A stretch of DNA of 64,000 nucleotides. Source: Liolophura sinensis. Its lineage: Eukaryota; Mollusca; Polyplacophora; Chitonida; Chitonidae. Each line of letters begins with the position of its first letter. Positions within the stretch are counted from its first letter, which is position 1. The notes below the pieces were generated by a model that was given only the letters and a program-made list of their open reading frames with translations, was not told the origin of the DNA and made no database searches. The stretch covers positions 1 through 64,000 of the forward strand of contig NW_027018037.1 of assembly GCF_032854445.1 (NCBI RefSeq), given 5' to 3'. Below are positions 1 through 10,227 of the stretch, piece after piece. Both the position numbers and the translations under genes were made by a program.

Positions 1-1423
1 TTTGCCCTCAAGCAAGAAGCAAGCTCCGGAGGGGATATTAACCCAGGCCGGGTAGAATGTTATCTCGCGAAGGGTGGTTTTAAGGCGGCCGTCGAGGTTG
101 TTAAGGGCATAAGGCAGCGTGTGCTGTGTCCCATTTAGAACGTCAGTCAATGTGATGAACATCTTAGCCACGATGAACAGCAAGGCTTACAGGTTCAATA
201 GAGAGGCCACTTACAAGGCCGAGGCATTTCATAGTATCCAAACCCACGCAGAGCAGCTCACGCGATTTGACATCTACATCGATGAACAGAAGGCCTTTCC
301 GGTCCAGTTCACAGATGTGTTGGCCAAGTACCGGCTGCCAGAGATAACCAGCAATTCCATTGTTCAGGCCTGGAACACCAATCCTATGCAATTCTGGCAG
401 AACCAAGTGAACTTTGCGGTCTGGTGCGCAATCTCTGCAAAAGACCATCTTCTCGCCCCCGACCAACGAATAAGGGCCCTGTACAGGTTCCATGTTTATT
501 ACCAAGTAGGCGGATCTTGGAAGAGATAAAGGCCCCCCTGCCGCAAGACAGAGCGTGGGTGACATTCGAAAACCCGTACGAGAAGAGGGCCTATGAGAGG
601 ATTTGTAGGGAGTTACACGTAGATACGCACACAGACTGCAGGCACAGTGGGGTGAATCACTGCCTCGGAGTGGCATATTACTATGTCACGGGAACGGGAC
701 TACAGCCCCATTGGCGACGGGACCTTCGATCCGAGCAGGATGTCGTTCCTAGAAAGCCTACAGCGCTCCACATCTACTACATCGAGCAGGACGCCGAGGA
801 GGCTTGGGCGGCGTTCATTGTCGACACATCCCAAGGATTCACGCAGCCGGGCGTAGAGCGCCTAAACGATTCCATCCGGACATACGTGTGGGCTGTTTTA
901 GGCGCCGCAGCGCAAAAAGTTCGCGTGTTCTAGGCACGGGCACAGCCTTCGAGGCGCAAAAACAGTTTGCCGCGAACGTTGAAAACGCTATTTTCTCTCC
1001 GATCGACCTTCCGTCTGCTATCAAACGCTACTAGGACGTGCTACAGCATGCCGGGAGCGCTGTAGACTTTGTGTATGGCATAGGCCTATATATGCCCCCC
1101 AGCGACATGCTTCTGCAGATCGGCCATGTGGCGGACTACAACAACAAAATCGTCGTGGCCACAGAGGACCATAAGCTAGGCGCCAATGAGGTGTGAACGC
1201 TAAAGTTCTGCCCACTTTGCACAAGCGCGCACCTTCCCACGGGATCGTCCAGCCACTAGAAACCGTCCCACCACCCACTGCGCGCGTTCAGCATGTTGCT
1301 GCGCGCCGCAAAGAGGCTGAAGAACCCCTGTTTTCAAACCAAAAGAATCACGATGCGGAGAAGATACCTATCGTCATCGCTGGGGTTGGTATCGGCTTAC
1401 TGCTGCTGTGGAATATGCGTTAA
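1..1423 (+). pseudogene. Polinton protein A, conserved protein of unknown function (possible structural protein), broken
   Basis: I recognise this as a conserved Polinton protein but cannot assign a function. Readable pieces lie in three frames: about 119-529 (FDIYIDEQKAFPVQF), 424-933 (WVTFENPYEKRAYERICREL, VAYYYVTGTG, IEQDAEEAWAAFI, VERLNDSIRTYVWA), 933-1190 with an in-frame TAG at 1032, and 1193-1423. The C-terminus ends in a hydrophobic helix (IVIAGVGIGLLLL), so the product may be membrane-anchored. The true start is unclear: the frame open from position 1 hits a stop at 136. The copy in M2 (63447-64000) covers only the last third. It converges on gene B, whose 3' end lies within about 25 bp. 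Confidence 0.7.
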
Positions 1424-1427
1424 ATAC

Positions 1428-1616
1428 TTATAAACAGCCACGAGCAATAGGCCACCTACTGCGACGACTAGAACTAGAAGCCAGCCACCCAGCCGCTTTC
1501 CCGAGAAGGTTCAGCAGCCAGGACACGATACTGGCAATAATACCCGGAATCGCAGCGGCAGCCTTCCCAGCCAGCTTGCCAAGGGCGCGCGCCAGGGACT
1601 GGAGATGCTTTTTCAC
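1428..1616 (-). pseudogene. Polinton peptide B, small Lys/Gly/Ala-rich membrane-active-type peptide, frameshifted
   Basis: A 62-codon open stretch starting with GTG. Its first 45 residues form a basic amphipathic helix (KKHLQSLARALGKLAGKA) and then a hydrophobic stretch (IPGIIASIVSWLLNLLG). A small deletion relative to M2 (63246-63473) shifts the frame, so the second transmembrane part is lost. It lies directly downstream of C, in the same frame and separated by one TAG, with no ATG of its own in the N-terminal part. It may be the C-terminal part of C made by readthrough, or a separate peptide. Similar small membrane-active helices are reported for relatives of this element class; that role is inference here. 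Confidence 0.55.
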
Positions 1617-1658
1617 CCATTCTTTAAGACCACGCCCGTCGGATAGAGGTGGCGTTGG

Positions 1659-2652
1659 CTAGATGCCCCCGCCCGACCCGACAGTCAGCGCCAACTTTAT
1701 CGCTAGCCCCAGTGTCGAGATCGCCATCCCAATTGCCGTAAGAATGGAGACCACGGTTATTCCCTGCTCCCGGAATAGGGTGCGGACGTGCTCGGCCAGA
1801 GTGGTGTCCTTGTGTAGGATTCGATCGATCGTCTGCTTCATGCGGTATATTTGCGTGCGCAGGGCTTCGGCCGTTAAAGAGGCTGCTTCGAGCCGGGCCA
1901 CCCTCTCGTCCTCGAGATTCCTTATCCGGTCTACGACCCGACGCCGGGAGAATTCATCAGGGGCCTCCTCCAACTTCTGTTTTTGTCTTGCGATGTCCTT
2001 ATCGAGACTTGACAGTTTGGCGAGGTAATGGACGCATTTGAAGAGGAGGGTCGTTTATCGTTGAAAGAGCCCGCCCGACCGCACTATCCGTCAAGCTTGC
2101 TTCGATTGTGTGGACAGCATCAGCGGCCTTTTTCGCTGGTTGGTTTAAATCCTTCAGCTCCATGGTATCTGACCTTGCTGTCTCCAGGGTTGCGACTTCT
2201 GCCCGACTCAATGATGGCTGTTCTTTGCTTTTTGTTTTGCTTTTCCTTTTTCCAAAACCCAGCTCCTCCACAACAGCCATCCCTTCCTTATTAGCGATTG
2301 TTGAGAGGGCTAGGGATTCACGTGTTTTTTCGTTGAAGAGTTCCAGACTGGGGTGGGCCACAAACCGCAGACGCCCTTTACCTGATTCCACCATAACAAC
2401 CTCAAAACGCGTGTAATCGCGATACTGTGGGGCAACACTATCCATATCCGCCAAGACATCGTAATAAGAATCCAGGACGTCCTGCGTCATCTCTCGTTGA
2501 TAGTTTCTGGCGGTCGCACCCAGGCTTTGTTGCTCAGGAACATGATCACCTGCAAGGAGAGGGGTCTGCTCATCGTCGTTGTGGACCTCTCGGGCGTCGT
2601 CGAACGCCGGGTTATCAAAGTCCAAGTCTGCCATAATCCTCGTATTGAACAA
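1659..2652 (-). pseudogene. Polinton protein C, coiled-coil protein with C-terminal membrane helix, broken
   Basis: Homologue of the open 353-codon gene in M2 (62142-63203). Two open pieces remain: 2652-1999 (acidic N-terminus with DFDNPAFDD and DDEQTPLLAGD) and 1973-1659 (RIRNLEDERVARLEAASL coiled coil, then ITVVSILTAIGMAISTLGLA hydrophobic helix). A deletion of roughly 70-80 bp near 2000-2030 removes a middle segment and shifts the frame; a smaller in-frame loss is present upstream. Two starts are possible, ATG at 2652 or MADLDF at 2634. Its function is not established; position beside the capsid gene and the membrane helix suggest a virion or entry-related structural protein (inference). 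Confidence 0.75.
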
Positions 2653-2672
2653 TTAAGGTATGCCTTCAATAC
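2642..2672. promoter_or_regulatory. Inverted repeat between divergent genes C and capsid (M1)
   Basis: GTATTGAA (2642-2649) and TTCAATAC (2665-2672) form a perfect 8-bp inverted repeat with a 15-bp spacer. It lies across the gap between the start of C (2652, minus strand) and the start of the capsid gene (2676, plus strand), so it overlaps the upstream ATG of C. M2 has the same arms and spacing at 62122-62152. A shared promoter or operator for both structural genes is the simplest reading, but no binding protein is known to me. Confidence 0.5.
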
Positions 2673-2675
2673 TCA

Positions 2676-3933
2676 ATGGATGCATACGGACGCAGGCTAA
2701 ACCCCTTCAGAACACTCCGTAAGCCTCTCGTGGTACAAGGTGAACGGCAATCCAGAATCAACAACTCTTGGTCCGCTTCCCCAACCTCGGCACAAATGAC
2801 GTCATTGTGCCCGGTACCGTGCGCTTGGCCTTCTCGATCACGATCAATTCTTCCGACCCGAACGCCATAGTGGTCGGGAATCTCTGACGCGCAGTAGTCA
2901 AGAAAACCTCGATCAGAATCAGCGGGAATGAGGTAATGTCCATCGACGACTCTGATGTGTTTCATTGCTACGGCGCGGCGACTTATGGCTGACCAAAAAC
3001 GAACGGCAGTATGCGGCCTACTAAGGCATCGGCAACGAAAACATGCTTAAGCTTCGAGTCGGAGCGGAGGACGCAAGTGACGACGATGCTGGAGAAAATG
3101 CCATCGCTCACGCCTTTGGCAACCGGTTCCACATCCCGCTAGACTTTGAGCTTCTAGATAGCCACATGCCATTCTACCAGAGTGCCTTGGCCGACCGACT
3201 GGAGTACGAACTGACGTTCAACGATTACGGCCGGGTCATCCAGACAGCAGACGATGCCGACGCGTCTTACACCATCGACAACATCAGCCTGGAGTTCGAT
3301 ATGGTCACCGAAGAGGAGCTCGCTAGACAGATCCGCACCCAGTTTGCCGGGGGCATCTCCATTCTGTATGATCGCGTCCTCCGCCACCGAAAGTTTGTGA
3401 AGGACAAGTCTGATACTCTCTGGAACATAAACCTGAACACGCCCACGAGAGCAATGAAGGGCATCCTCATGCTGTTCGAGTCTAAAGGAACCCCGTCGGG
3501 GAGGAGGTCGGAATCCTTCTACAACCCAAAGATCACCAAAGTAGAAGTCACAATAGAAGGGGTCCCCAATCAGCTGTACAGCCAGGGCATGCGGGCGTAC
3601 TAGTAATGGGGCAAGGTCAAGAAGTTCTTCGCCAGCTCACCCCTTAAGAAGCGGGTTCTTGAGGTGGCCAGGGTCGTAAAAGACTTAGGCCTGGCAAACG
3701 TGTCCCTGGAAGAGTTCTTGACGTCCAAGCACGCCTTCTGGCTTGACCTGAGGACAAGCCACGGTGACGAGCTGCATGGCAGTGGGAGGCGCGTGATGAA
3801 CGCCAGCGAGGAGATTACGATACAGGTGAGAAAAGAGAGAGAAGAGCCCGGCGTGTTGAACGTATATCTGTATGTTATCATGGACGCAAAGCTTTACATC
3901 CAGAATGGTAAATTCGTTAGCGCGCTTTATTGA
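2676..3933 (+). pseudogene. Polinton major capsid protein (double jelly-roll type), broken
   Basis: The main virion shell protein of the family. It starts at ATG 2676 (MDAYGRRLNPFRTLRK) and ends at TGA 3931-3933, about 420 codons in M2 coordinates. Recognisable segments are FELLDSHMPFYQSALADRLE, DKSDTLWNINLNTPTRAMKG, KVEVTIEGVPNQLYSQGMRA and LHGSGRRVMNASE. Breaks: a deletion of about 31 bp after QGERQS; an in-frame TAA just before GIGNENMLK that is shared with M2; TAG TAA at 3601-3606 where M2 reads Gln-Gln. The 3' end overlaps the ATPase start by 29 bp. The fold is assigned from family knowledge, not from the sequence alone. Confidence 0.85.
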
Positions 3934-4512
3934 TGACGCCCACTGCGCGATTATCTGTGGGCAGACGAAATGCGGCGAAACATTCTTAAGGCTGGACCTG
4001 CTTGAGGGCCCTTTCCCCAGTTTCTTTTATCACATTGTGATCTTGTGCCCTACTCTTAAGTATAACAAGGCGTAACGGCGGCGATGGATACTGTCTGACC
4101 CTGAGGTCTATTGTTTTGACCCCGGTGAGCGGCTCAACGACTGTCTGAGAACTTTCTACAATTGGTTCGAGGGGGGACACACCTTATACATCATCGATGA
4201 TTGTAGCGCGTTGGAGGCGATAAAGAAGTAACAAAAAATGCTGTCATTCATGGCTTTCTCGGGCCGTCATGCAGAGCAAAGCGTCTGGGTCCTCACTCAG
4301 AAATTGAACGCCATCGTCACTTTCGCCAGCAGACAAGGTGGGTGGCTTTATTCCACTGCAAAGATCTGCACACGTTCAACGAATGCCTGGATGAGAACCA
4401 CGTCATCGAGACCGAGAGCAAAAAGGCACAGAATCGATGGTTGATCAAGAACAATCCGCATTCTAAGCTCCTGCTAATGACTGATACCGCCACATATAAG
4501 ATTTTATATTAG
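3905..4512 (+). pseudogene. Polinton genome-packaging ATPase (A32/FtsK-HerA type), broken
   Basis: The motor thought to fill capsids with element DNA. It starts at ATG 3905, inside the capsid gene's last codons. Walker A reads GQTKCGET with Glu in place of the catalytic Lys. Walker B is LYIIDDCS (about 4184-4207), and GRHAEQSVWVLTQK follows as a conserved region. TAA codons at 4073 and 4229 interrupt one frame, and a frameshift near 4320 moves the C-terminus (FNECLDENHVIETESKKAQN) to another frame that stops at 4512. M2 has deleted the entire gene. Confidence 0.85.
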
Positions 4513-4539
4513 ACGTAGGCGACATTTTTCCAATGAAGC

Positions 4540-5121
4540 ATGGATACCGATGAACTTATAGACGAGATTCTGGGCGCAGATAAGGAGCCCGGCCTTAACC
4601 AACAGCCCGGCCTCAGCCCACAAGATGACGTACGGCAGCTCAGGGATAGGCTGGCGTCACTTGCGGCGGGTGGGCAGGCCAAGCGATATCTGGGAAAAGA
4701 CGTAACGGCCGCTGAGATCGACGCCATGAGCGACGAAGACGTTGAAAGGTTGTACTCCCGGTACGAGGCTAAGCTCGGTGCGCGGATGGTTAACGGTCTC
4801 GGAGGTATGTTCTTGAGATCATATGTAAGGGCGGCCAACTGGCTCCTACCTATCCCACCCGAAAATCGACCAATGCTCATGGCACAGCTCGCCACCTACC
4901 CATTTGTTGAACAGGCGCTTAGCAGTGCTAGCTGCTGGCTATACTACTGCTATGGTAAGTACTTAGCTCCGTTAACCATGGCGCTGACCACTGCTGAGCA
5001 CTGCTGCTTTAAACACCACTGCTGTCCTAGAAATAAGCCGTATGATCCAGAGGAACATAAGTACAACGAATCCGGAAGGCCCGAAGGCAGTGGAGAGGGT
5101 GACAGCGGATTCTACGAATAA
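4540..5121 (+). CDS. Polinton protein E1, conserved Cys-rich membrane-associated protein, open
   Basis: A 193-codon open frame whose function I cannot name. The N-terminus is acidic (DTDELIDEILGADKE). A helical part follows (LRDRLASLAAGGQAKRYLG, DEDVERLYSRYEAKLGAR), and then a hydrophobic Cys-rich segment (ASCWLYYCYGKYLAPLT, HCCFKHHCC). The C-terminal tail is encoded in DNA that also encodes the start of E2 in another frame. M2 has a frameshifted copy (60275-60830), and its first 110 residues match closely. Conservation between copies suggests a real gene. The start ATG directly follows the ATPase end at 4512. Confidence 0.7.
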   Translation: MDTDELIDEILGADKEPGLNQQPGLSPQDDVRQLRDRLASLAAGGQAKRYLGKDVTAAEIDAMSDEDVERLYSRYEAKLGARMVNGLGGMFLRSYVRAANWLLPIPPENRPMLMAQLATYPFVEQALSSASCWLYYCYGKYLAPLTMALTTAEHCCFKHHCCPRNKPYDPEEHKYNESGRPEGSGEGDSGFYE

Positions 5122-5598
5122 CTACCCTGCGAAGAATCCCAAAAAAGGCGCTGCGGGTGCTGCAGCGAGAAAGGCCAAGGCTGAAAAGCTCAAGGACGAT
5201 CTTCGCGAAGCTAAGGCTGCTTTGTTTGGAGCAGCTGATTCTACTCAGGCTGCTTTTCTTGGCGCAGCTTACTACTGCTATGGTAAGTATTTAGGTCCGT
5301 TAACCATGGCGATAACCACTGCTGAGCACTGCTCATTTAAACACCACTGCTGTCCTAGAAGTAAGCCGTATGTTCCAGAGGAACATGAGTACAACGAATC
5401 CGGAAGGCCCGAAGGAAGTGGAGAGGGTGACAGCGGATTCTACGAATGACGGCCCTGCGAAGAATCCCCAAAAAGTCGGGTCGAGCGGGTGCTGCAGCGA
5501 GAAAGGCCAAAGCTGAAAAGCTCAAGGACGATCTTCGCGAAGTTAAGGCTGCTTTGCTTGGCGCAGCTGATTCTACTAAGGCTGCTTTATCTGGCGCA
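4943..5598 (+). repeat. Tandem duplication of about 328 bp across the E1/E2 overlap
   Basis: Two units, about 4943-5270 and 5271-5598, repeat the end of E1 and start of E2 (both contain ACTACTGCTATGGTAAGT and the sequence encoding GEGDSGFYE). M2 has one unit only, so this is a change private to M1. Because 328 is not a multiple of three, the second unit is read in a shifted frame: an open frame 5042-5449 runs from E2's start into E1's C-terminus, a chimera created by the duplication. Confidence 0.85.
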
Positions 5599-5740
5599 GC
5601 TGATTCTACTAAGAAACAGCCAAAGGAACCGGATTCTACGAAGGAGGGGGGAGCCACAGATTTTGCGAAGGAACCGGATTCTACGAAGGAAAGGGCACAC
5701 CAAATCACCAACTGGAGGGCGCCCCTGGCGATATTAGGCG
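5042..5740 (+). pseudogene. Polinton protein E2, Lys/Ala-rich protein, rearranged
   Basis: Homologue of the open 166-codon frame in M2 (59854-60354). It starts inside E1 (MSTTN-type start at about 5057 or upstream MIQRN at 5042). It has an Ala/Lys-rich helical part (AARKAKAEKLKDDLREAKAA) and repeats of the type DSTK (ADSTK, EPDSTKE). In M2 a hydrophobic helix and basic tail follow. Here the tandem duplication splits the gene, and a deletion of about 160 bp at 5741/5742 removes the C-terminal half and joins it to F. Function unknown. Confidence 0.6.
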
Positions 5741-5741
5741 T

Positions 5742-5920
5742 TCTCTCTCCTGGCTGCTGGGTACGCTCGTCTCGGCCAGATGTTCCTGAAAGGAGCCCTC
5801 CCGAAGCTGGACTTAACACCCGGTGACGTCGGCATGGCCATTGCAGATGTAGGCCTGGCCATGTTTTCGAAGGAGCTGCTAATTAAACAGGGGCTCCTTC
5901 CTCCCAATATACTCCAGTAG
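5742..5920 (+). pseudogene. Polinton protein F, small hydrophobic protein, 5' truncated
   Basis: Only the last part of an approximately 80-codon protein remains. Conserved pieces are GALPKLDLTPGDVGMAIADV and LAMFSKELLIKQGLLPPN, ending at TAG 5918-5920. The N-terminus was removed by the deletion that fused E2 to this gene. M2 keeps the start (59873) but carries a frameshift in the middle. Function unknown. Confidence 0.55.
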
Positions 5921-5922
5921 TA

Positions 5923-6342
5923 ATGGCCTCCATTGCAATGATGATGGGCGGCGCCCTCGTAAACGCTCTGGCCTTTAGCGGGAGCAACTATATGTTTTCG
6001 ATGCTGAGGAGTTCCGGTGTCGACAAAGAGCGGAGGCGCCATGACCGCGCTGTAGAGCAGCTCCAAGCCACCCAGGAGAAATGGGCCCGAAAGCGTACTG
6101 AGCGCTTGGACTGGATCAATGATGAAGTCCGCCGCCAGGGCCACGCTGTCCAAACGTTCCGGGATGTCGACGCTGCAATCCGCAAGTATTCTAGGGTCAA
6201 GGACAAAACTCTTACACGCGATGCACTCGACGCGCTGCTGGGGGAAGAGCCACAGCTCTCCGATTTCTATGTGCCTAGTGAAGACCAAAAACACCGCGAG
6301 ATGACCTTCGTCATCCTGGGAATGTGTGTGGTGGGGGTGTGA
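5923..6342 (+). CDS. Polinton protein G, conserved 139-residue protein with terminal hydrophobic segments, open
   Basis: An open frame that starts two bases after the F stop (TAG TA ATG), so translation may be linked to F. The N-terminus is hydrophobic (MMMGGALVNALAFSGSN), the centre is a charged helix (HDRAVEQLQATQEKWARKR, RRQGHAVQTFRDVDAAIRK), then comes a conserved PQLSDFYVPSEDQKHREMTF and a short hydrophobic end. It is well conserved in M2 (59219-59630), where frameshifts break it. I recognise it as a recurrent Polinton protein but know no function; a small membrane or minor virion protein is plausible. Confidence 0.7.
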   Translation: MASIAMMMGGALVNALAFSGSNYMFSMLRSSGVDKERRRHDRAVEQLQATQEKWARKRTERLDWINDEVRRQGHAVQTFRDVDAAIRKYSRVKDKTLTRDALDALLGEEPQLSDFYVPSEDQKHREMTFVILGMCVVGV

Positions 6343-6590
6343 GTTACGGAATCGCAAAACTCACCAAGTAATCCGAACTGACTGTACCAGACTCGCCATC
6401 GAACTCCTCGCCGTATGGCAGGCACAATCTTAGTAGTGAGGTCGTTTTGCGCACGCAAATACGTCGCGATGATTAACATCTTTTTTCGAAGAAAAAAGAA
6501 AAACGGAAGAGCCATTTCGGCCCCCCATTCCCCCTCCGCGGCGCCCCGCCGCATGCCGTTGACCGATGGGGCTTTGGTCGTATTACTTGT
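6343..6590 (+). other. Integrase 5' flank and internal deletion point in M1
   Basis: After G the sequence matches the M2 segment upstream of integrase (about 59060-59215) up to about 6525, including a basic stretch encoding FFRRKKK. A GC-rich stretch of about 60 bp follows with no match in M2, then the 3' half of integrase. The integrase start and catalytic core (about 0.5 kb in M2) are therefore missing. I see no complete gene here. Confidence 0.55.
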
Positions 6591-7160
6591 TAGAAAGCGG
6601 CCAAACACAATGTCACAGTCCGCCGAGGCCGCGTGGATATCCACCGAGACCAAGGCATTGTGGAGCGTTTCAACCGTAATCTGGCTGAGCGGTTCTTTTG
6701 ACATCAGTACGCCCAGGAGATGCGCCTCCCTCCCGAACATCGGTCTACTGAATGGGTGGCTCGGCTGCCCTCAGTTGTGGCCGCTCTGAATAAAGAGACA
6801 AGGAGACTGATCGGTAAAACGCCAAAAGACGCCATCAAGGCACAAGAGGTGCCACATAAGCCTTCCTCGACGGTTCCAGGTCGTCCCGTTGGACTTAATG
6901 AGCGGAAGACCCCCGAGGGTGCTGGCGTTCGTTATCTCTACCAGCCTGGAGAGCTGGAAGGCGGTCGCCGTCGCGCGACTGATCCTGTGTGGTCTCTAGA
7001 GATATTTCGGCTGGGGCGCTCTGTCACAAAGCCTAATGAACCCGTGCTGAACTATCTAGGCGATACGTCGGATGGCCCGCGACGGGGCTTCGTTAGTGAA
7101 GAGCTGCTTTTAGTACCTCCCGATGCTCATTTTCCTCCGGATGGCGTTCTACGACGCTAG
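6590..7160 (+). pseudogene. Polinton retroviral-type integrase, C-terminal half only
   Basis: Only the end of the catalytic core and the C-terminal domain survive. The core end (dHRDQGIVERFNR-type, holding the third catalytic residue Glu) is out of frame near 6630-6680. The open part 6720-7160 reads RLPPEHRSTEWVARLPSVVA and then an SH3/chromo-like C-terminal region (DPVWSLEIFRLGRSV, GPRRGFVSEELLLVP). The first two catalytic Asp are deleted. It ends at TAG 7158-7160, overlapping the convergent polymerase 3' end by 12 bp, exactly as in M2. M2 has the fuller copy. Confidence 0.85.
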
Positions 7161-10100
7161 TAGTTCCTCAATGAGGATGTCCATTCCAGCCCATCCTGTG
7201 GGGACTGCATCCCTATGACCATAGGCCAAAGTGTGGACACCATCTTCGACGATCCAGCGTTTACTTTGGAAGGGGGACAGTGAGACCTTATGGAGGTACT
7301 GTCTGTAGATATGGTGGCGCTCTGATCGCAGCACGTCCATACCGTGGCGGAAGATCTTCTTCTCGAAGAGGGCCTCCTGGTACTGCTTATGGCGGATGCG
7401 ATTTTGCACAACTCCTTTTTTCACGCCCTTGGCCTTCTTAATGTTGGCTCCGCCGGCCTCCAGAATGGAGTACATCTTGGGGCGCAGACCTATGTATTCG
7501 GCGATCGGCCGCCCCGCGCACTCGTCCTTCATTTTCCCCAAGACCTTCATATTTGCTTCGCTGTGCAGTGGGTGGTCTTTTGGGGAAATTTGAGGTGTCG
7601 TACAGGTCTGCATTCTCAGCCATATCCCTATAAACATCGTCAGTCTGAATCTCGAGTAGCAGACTAACCGTGTCATTGTAGGGGAGCTCGCAGCGCTCTC
7701 CATACAGGGCCTTCATGCGGTTGTAATAGAAGTCGTACATCCGGTGCTTTGAAAGCTGTAGAATGCTAATGCCCGCATAGATAAGTTGGTTTAGGAATAG
7801 ACGGGTCTTGTGCATCTGAATCGCCGCTAGGGTCTTATGTTTGCTTTCAAGCGTCGGAGCTTGTCGACTTCTCCAGAGCGTACCAGCTTGACGTCCACAC
7901 GTTTCCGAAGGTTCTCCATGGTTTTTCCGAAGACCGAGTTGAGCACTAGCTTGTACAGGTCCTTCTCGAATTTAATCGCGGCCGTTTTTCGGAGCTTGGT
8001 AATAATCCTGATATAGGGTTCCATCCAAGGGCTCTGGTCGAATCGAAGGGCCCGGTGAACCTTTGTCAGGCGCATTCACAGAGATAGGTATAGCTGTAGG
8101 TTTCGGTAGTGCAGGACGTACCACTCCTTGTTGCGGAGGTTGGGTACCAGCTTTTCGACATCGTTAGGCGCTTTCTTACCGAGAAGACCGTGCTGATAGT
8201 CCGACATCCACTCCTTCTGGACCACTAGACGCTCCGGGTCTAATGGGTAGCCGTTATGTGAGTTATGTAGGTTAGCGGGATACTCTATGTCGACCTCGAG
8301 GATGTAACCGGAAGGACTGTCGTGGGGGTGGGTAGCAATCGTTTCACCTACCCACTGAAACCCGCCCGTTGGAAGAAACTGACTGATAGCCCAGCCATTT
8401 AGATTATTGGCGTTTAGGTATTGGATGTAGCTGTTTGGACTTTCGGGGTTGTATCCCTCCACCTGCGGATTATTGGCTTTGTCTTGTCGCTTACTTACCA
8501 TGGAGATACCTCCTCGCAACCGCTTGATGTTGGTCGTAGTCGGTCAACAGCTCCAGCTCTACCCGGGTCTTCTTAAACAGCGTATCCCCCGAGAGACCTG
8601 GGCTCGTATAGTATTGAGCAGGGTCTAATCCATACTGCTCTAAACAAGTCTTCCTGAAGGCCTCAAACACATCAGCCAACAAGAGCACGTCTGTGCGACA
8701 GTAAAGGTCTGCGTAGTCTCCCAGATTGGTGCAACCAAATACCTTCCACACCTGTTGAGCGTGAATGTAGTCCTCATCGCTAATGCCTGAGACTTGGAGC
8801 TTACTGTAGAAAGCCTCTTTGGGTGGGAGACTCGAATCGTCGAAGCGCTCCCAGGAGTCCATGTACTCATAGGGGTAGACACCCTTGCGCATGAGTAACT
8901 TACGTTTTTCTTCGGCAGGCTCATACCGGGCTGTGATGTGGAAAGCCTCAGGTTTGTTGGCCTCTACCAGATTGTCAATGGAAGCCGTTAAGAATTGATC
9001 GCTGTCGATGAAGCGGAGCTGCCCCAGCGAGAAGGAGATGTACTTTTCCGTGTTGTTGGGGATGCAGGAGATGCGGCTCTCCACCTTACTTATGGCTTGC
9101 ATCAGGAAGTGTCCGTCGTAGCCCTGTAGGTTGTGCAAGACTACTGGTATGGCTGTCTTGGGACCCAGCCGCAACTTTAGGTTGCATGCGTTATGGGCCG
9201 CGCCTCTGTACTTGCCGGTAATATGGCAGTGATCGCGCACAGAATATGCGCCTAGAGGCTTCTCACACACGTGACAGGTTGTGGCGTTGTTGTGGGCCTG
9301 CCAGTCCTGGGGAGTCATCCTCATGGATATAGGGTTGGCTAGAACATTTTTGATTTCCTGCTCCTCCTGCTGGAGAGCTCTGAGGAAGTGTTCCGTCGCG
9401 TTATCGCCTCTGTATTCCACGGGGGGTTTTGTGTGGCCGTCGCAACGCACCACAAGATAGCAGTAACCACTGGCCTCGTGGTGCTGAGTCTTTTGAGTGC
9501 TGCTCTCTGTAGGGCTGAGCGGCGGGCCTTCAATCTTTTTGGTCAGAGCCTCGAAATCGGCATATATGATGAACGGAGCCGGTAACTGTTTGTGGTGGTT
9601 CTGGAAGAGAACTTGTTTTCCCCCTCCTGGGTCATTTCCACCTTCACCGCCGTCTGGCCAATCCCTCGGCATTCCGGCTTATGCGCCTCGAGCAGATCCT
9701 CCCTTGTGTAACCGTGTAGGCAACACTCGCAGAAGTGTTTACGATGTTGTGTCTTACTTTTTTGGGACAGGACTCGATCGAGGTCTTTAATCCACGTATA
9801 ATGGAATTTGTCTGCCTTCCCAATCAGCAGCAGATTGATTCGGGGCGTGTCGCCTGGCTGCTTGCTGAGGCGGTGCACGATCATGCCCTTGTCCCCCCCC
9901 GAACGCGTTGATGGCGAGGTCGTTCTTTTTCTCCACTTTAGGGATCTGAGAGATGGGCGTGGGGGCGTCGATCTCCCCAAAGTCTAGACCATCATTGGTG
10001 GGATACTTTGTTGGTCTCTGGGGGTTTCTGGGGGCTGGAAATAAGGCAGACCGGAGTGCCCATCGGAGGCAGTCGTCGTCTTTGTTCTTCACATTGATGA

Positions 10101-10209
10101 CTGCTTTCTTATCACTCACAGCTGCAGGTAGGGGGATGTAGGACCCGCGTCTCAGCGGCTGATACCTTGCAATTTCAAGCCAGAGTGTTTGCACGCTATT
10201 GACAGCCAA
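7149..10209 (-). pseudogene. Polinton protein-primed DNA polymerase B, nearly full length but broken
   Basis: The replicative polymerase, about 1,000 codons, running right to left. N-terminal piece 10209-9787 (AVINVKNKDDDCLRWALRSA); then 9980-9543, 9672-8491, 8519-8076, 8075-7827, 7815-7438 and 7703-7149 in shifting frames. Exonuclease motifs YADFEAL, NLQGYDGHF and YCRTDVLLLAD are visible, as is a zinc-type insert (CHVCEKPL, DHCHITGKYRGAAHNACN). Motif A appears as EVDIEYP and motif B as NSVFGKTMEN. Motif C reads NDTVSLL, so the second Asp of DTD is Val (GTT). At least five frameshifts or stops are present. M2 retains only the last 30 or so codons. Confidence 0.92.
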
Positions 10210-10227
10210 CCCTCACCCTCGCTGTGT

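Noticed and set aside
3601-3606. Alternative genetic code with TAA/TAG read as Gln
   Set aside because: Most stops differ between copies and occur along with frameshifts, so ordinary decay explains them; only two stops are shared and these are reported separately.
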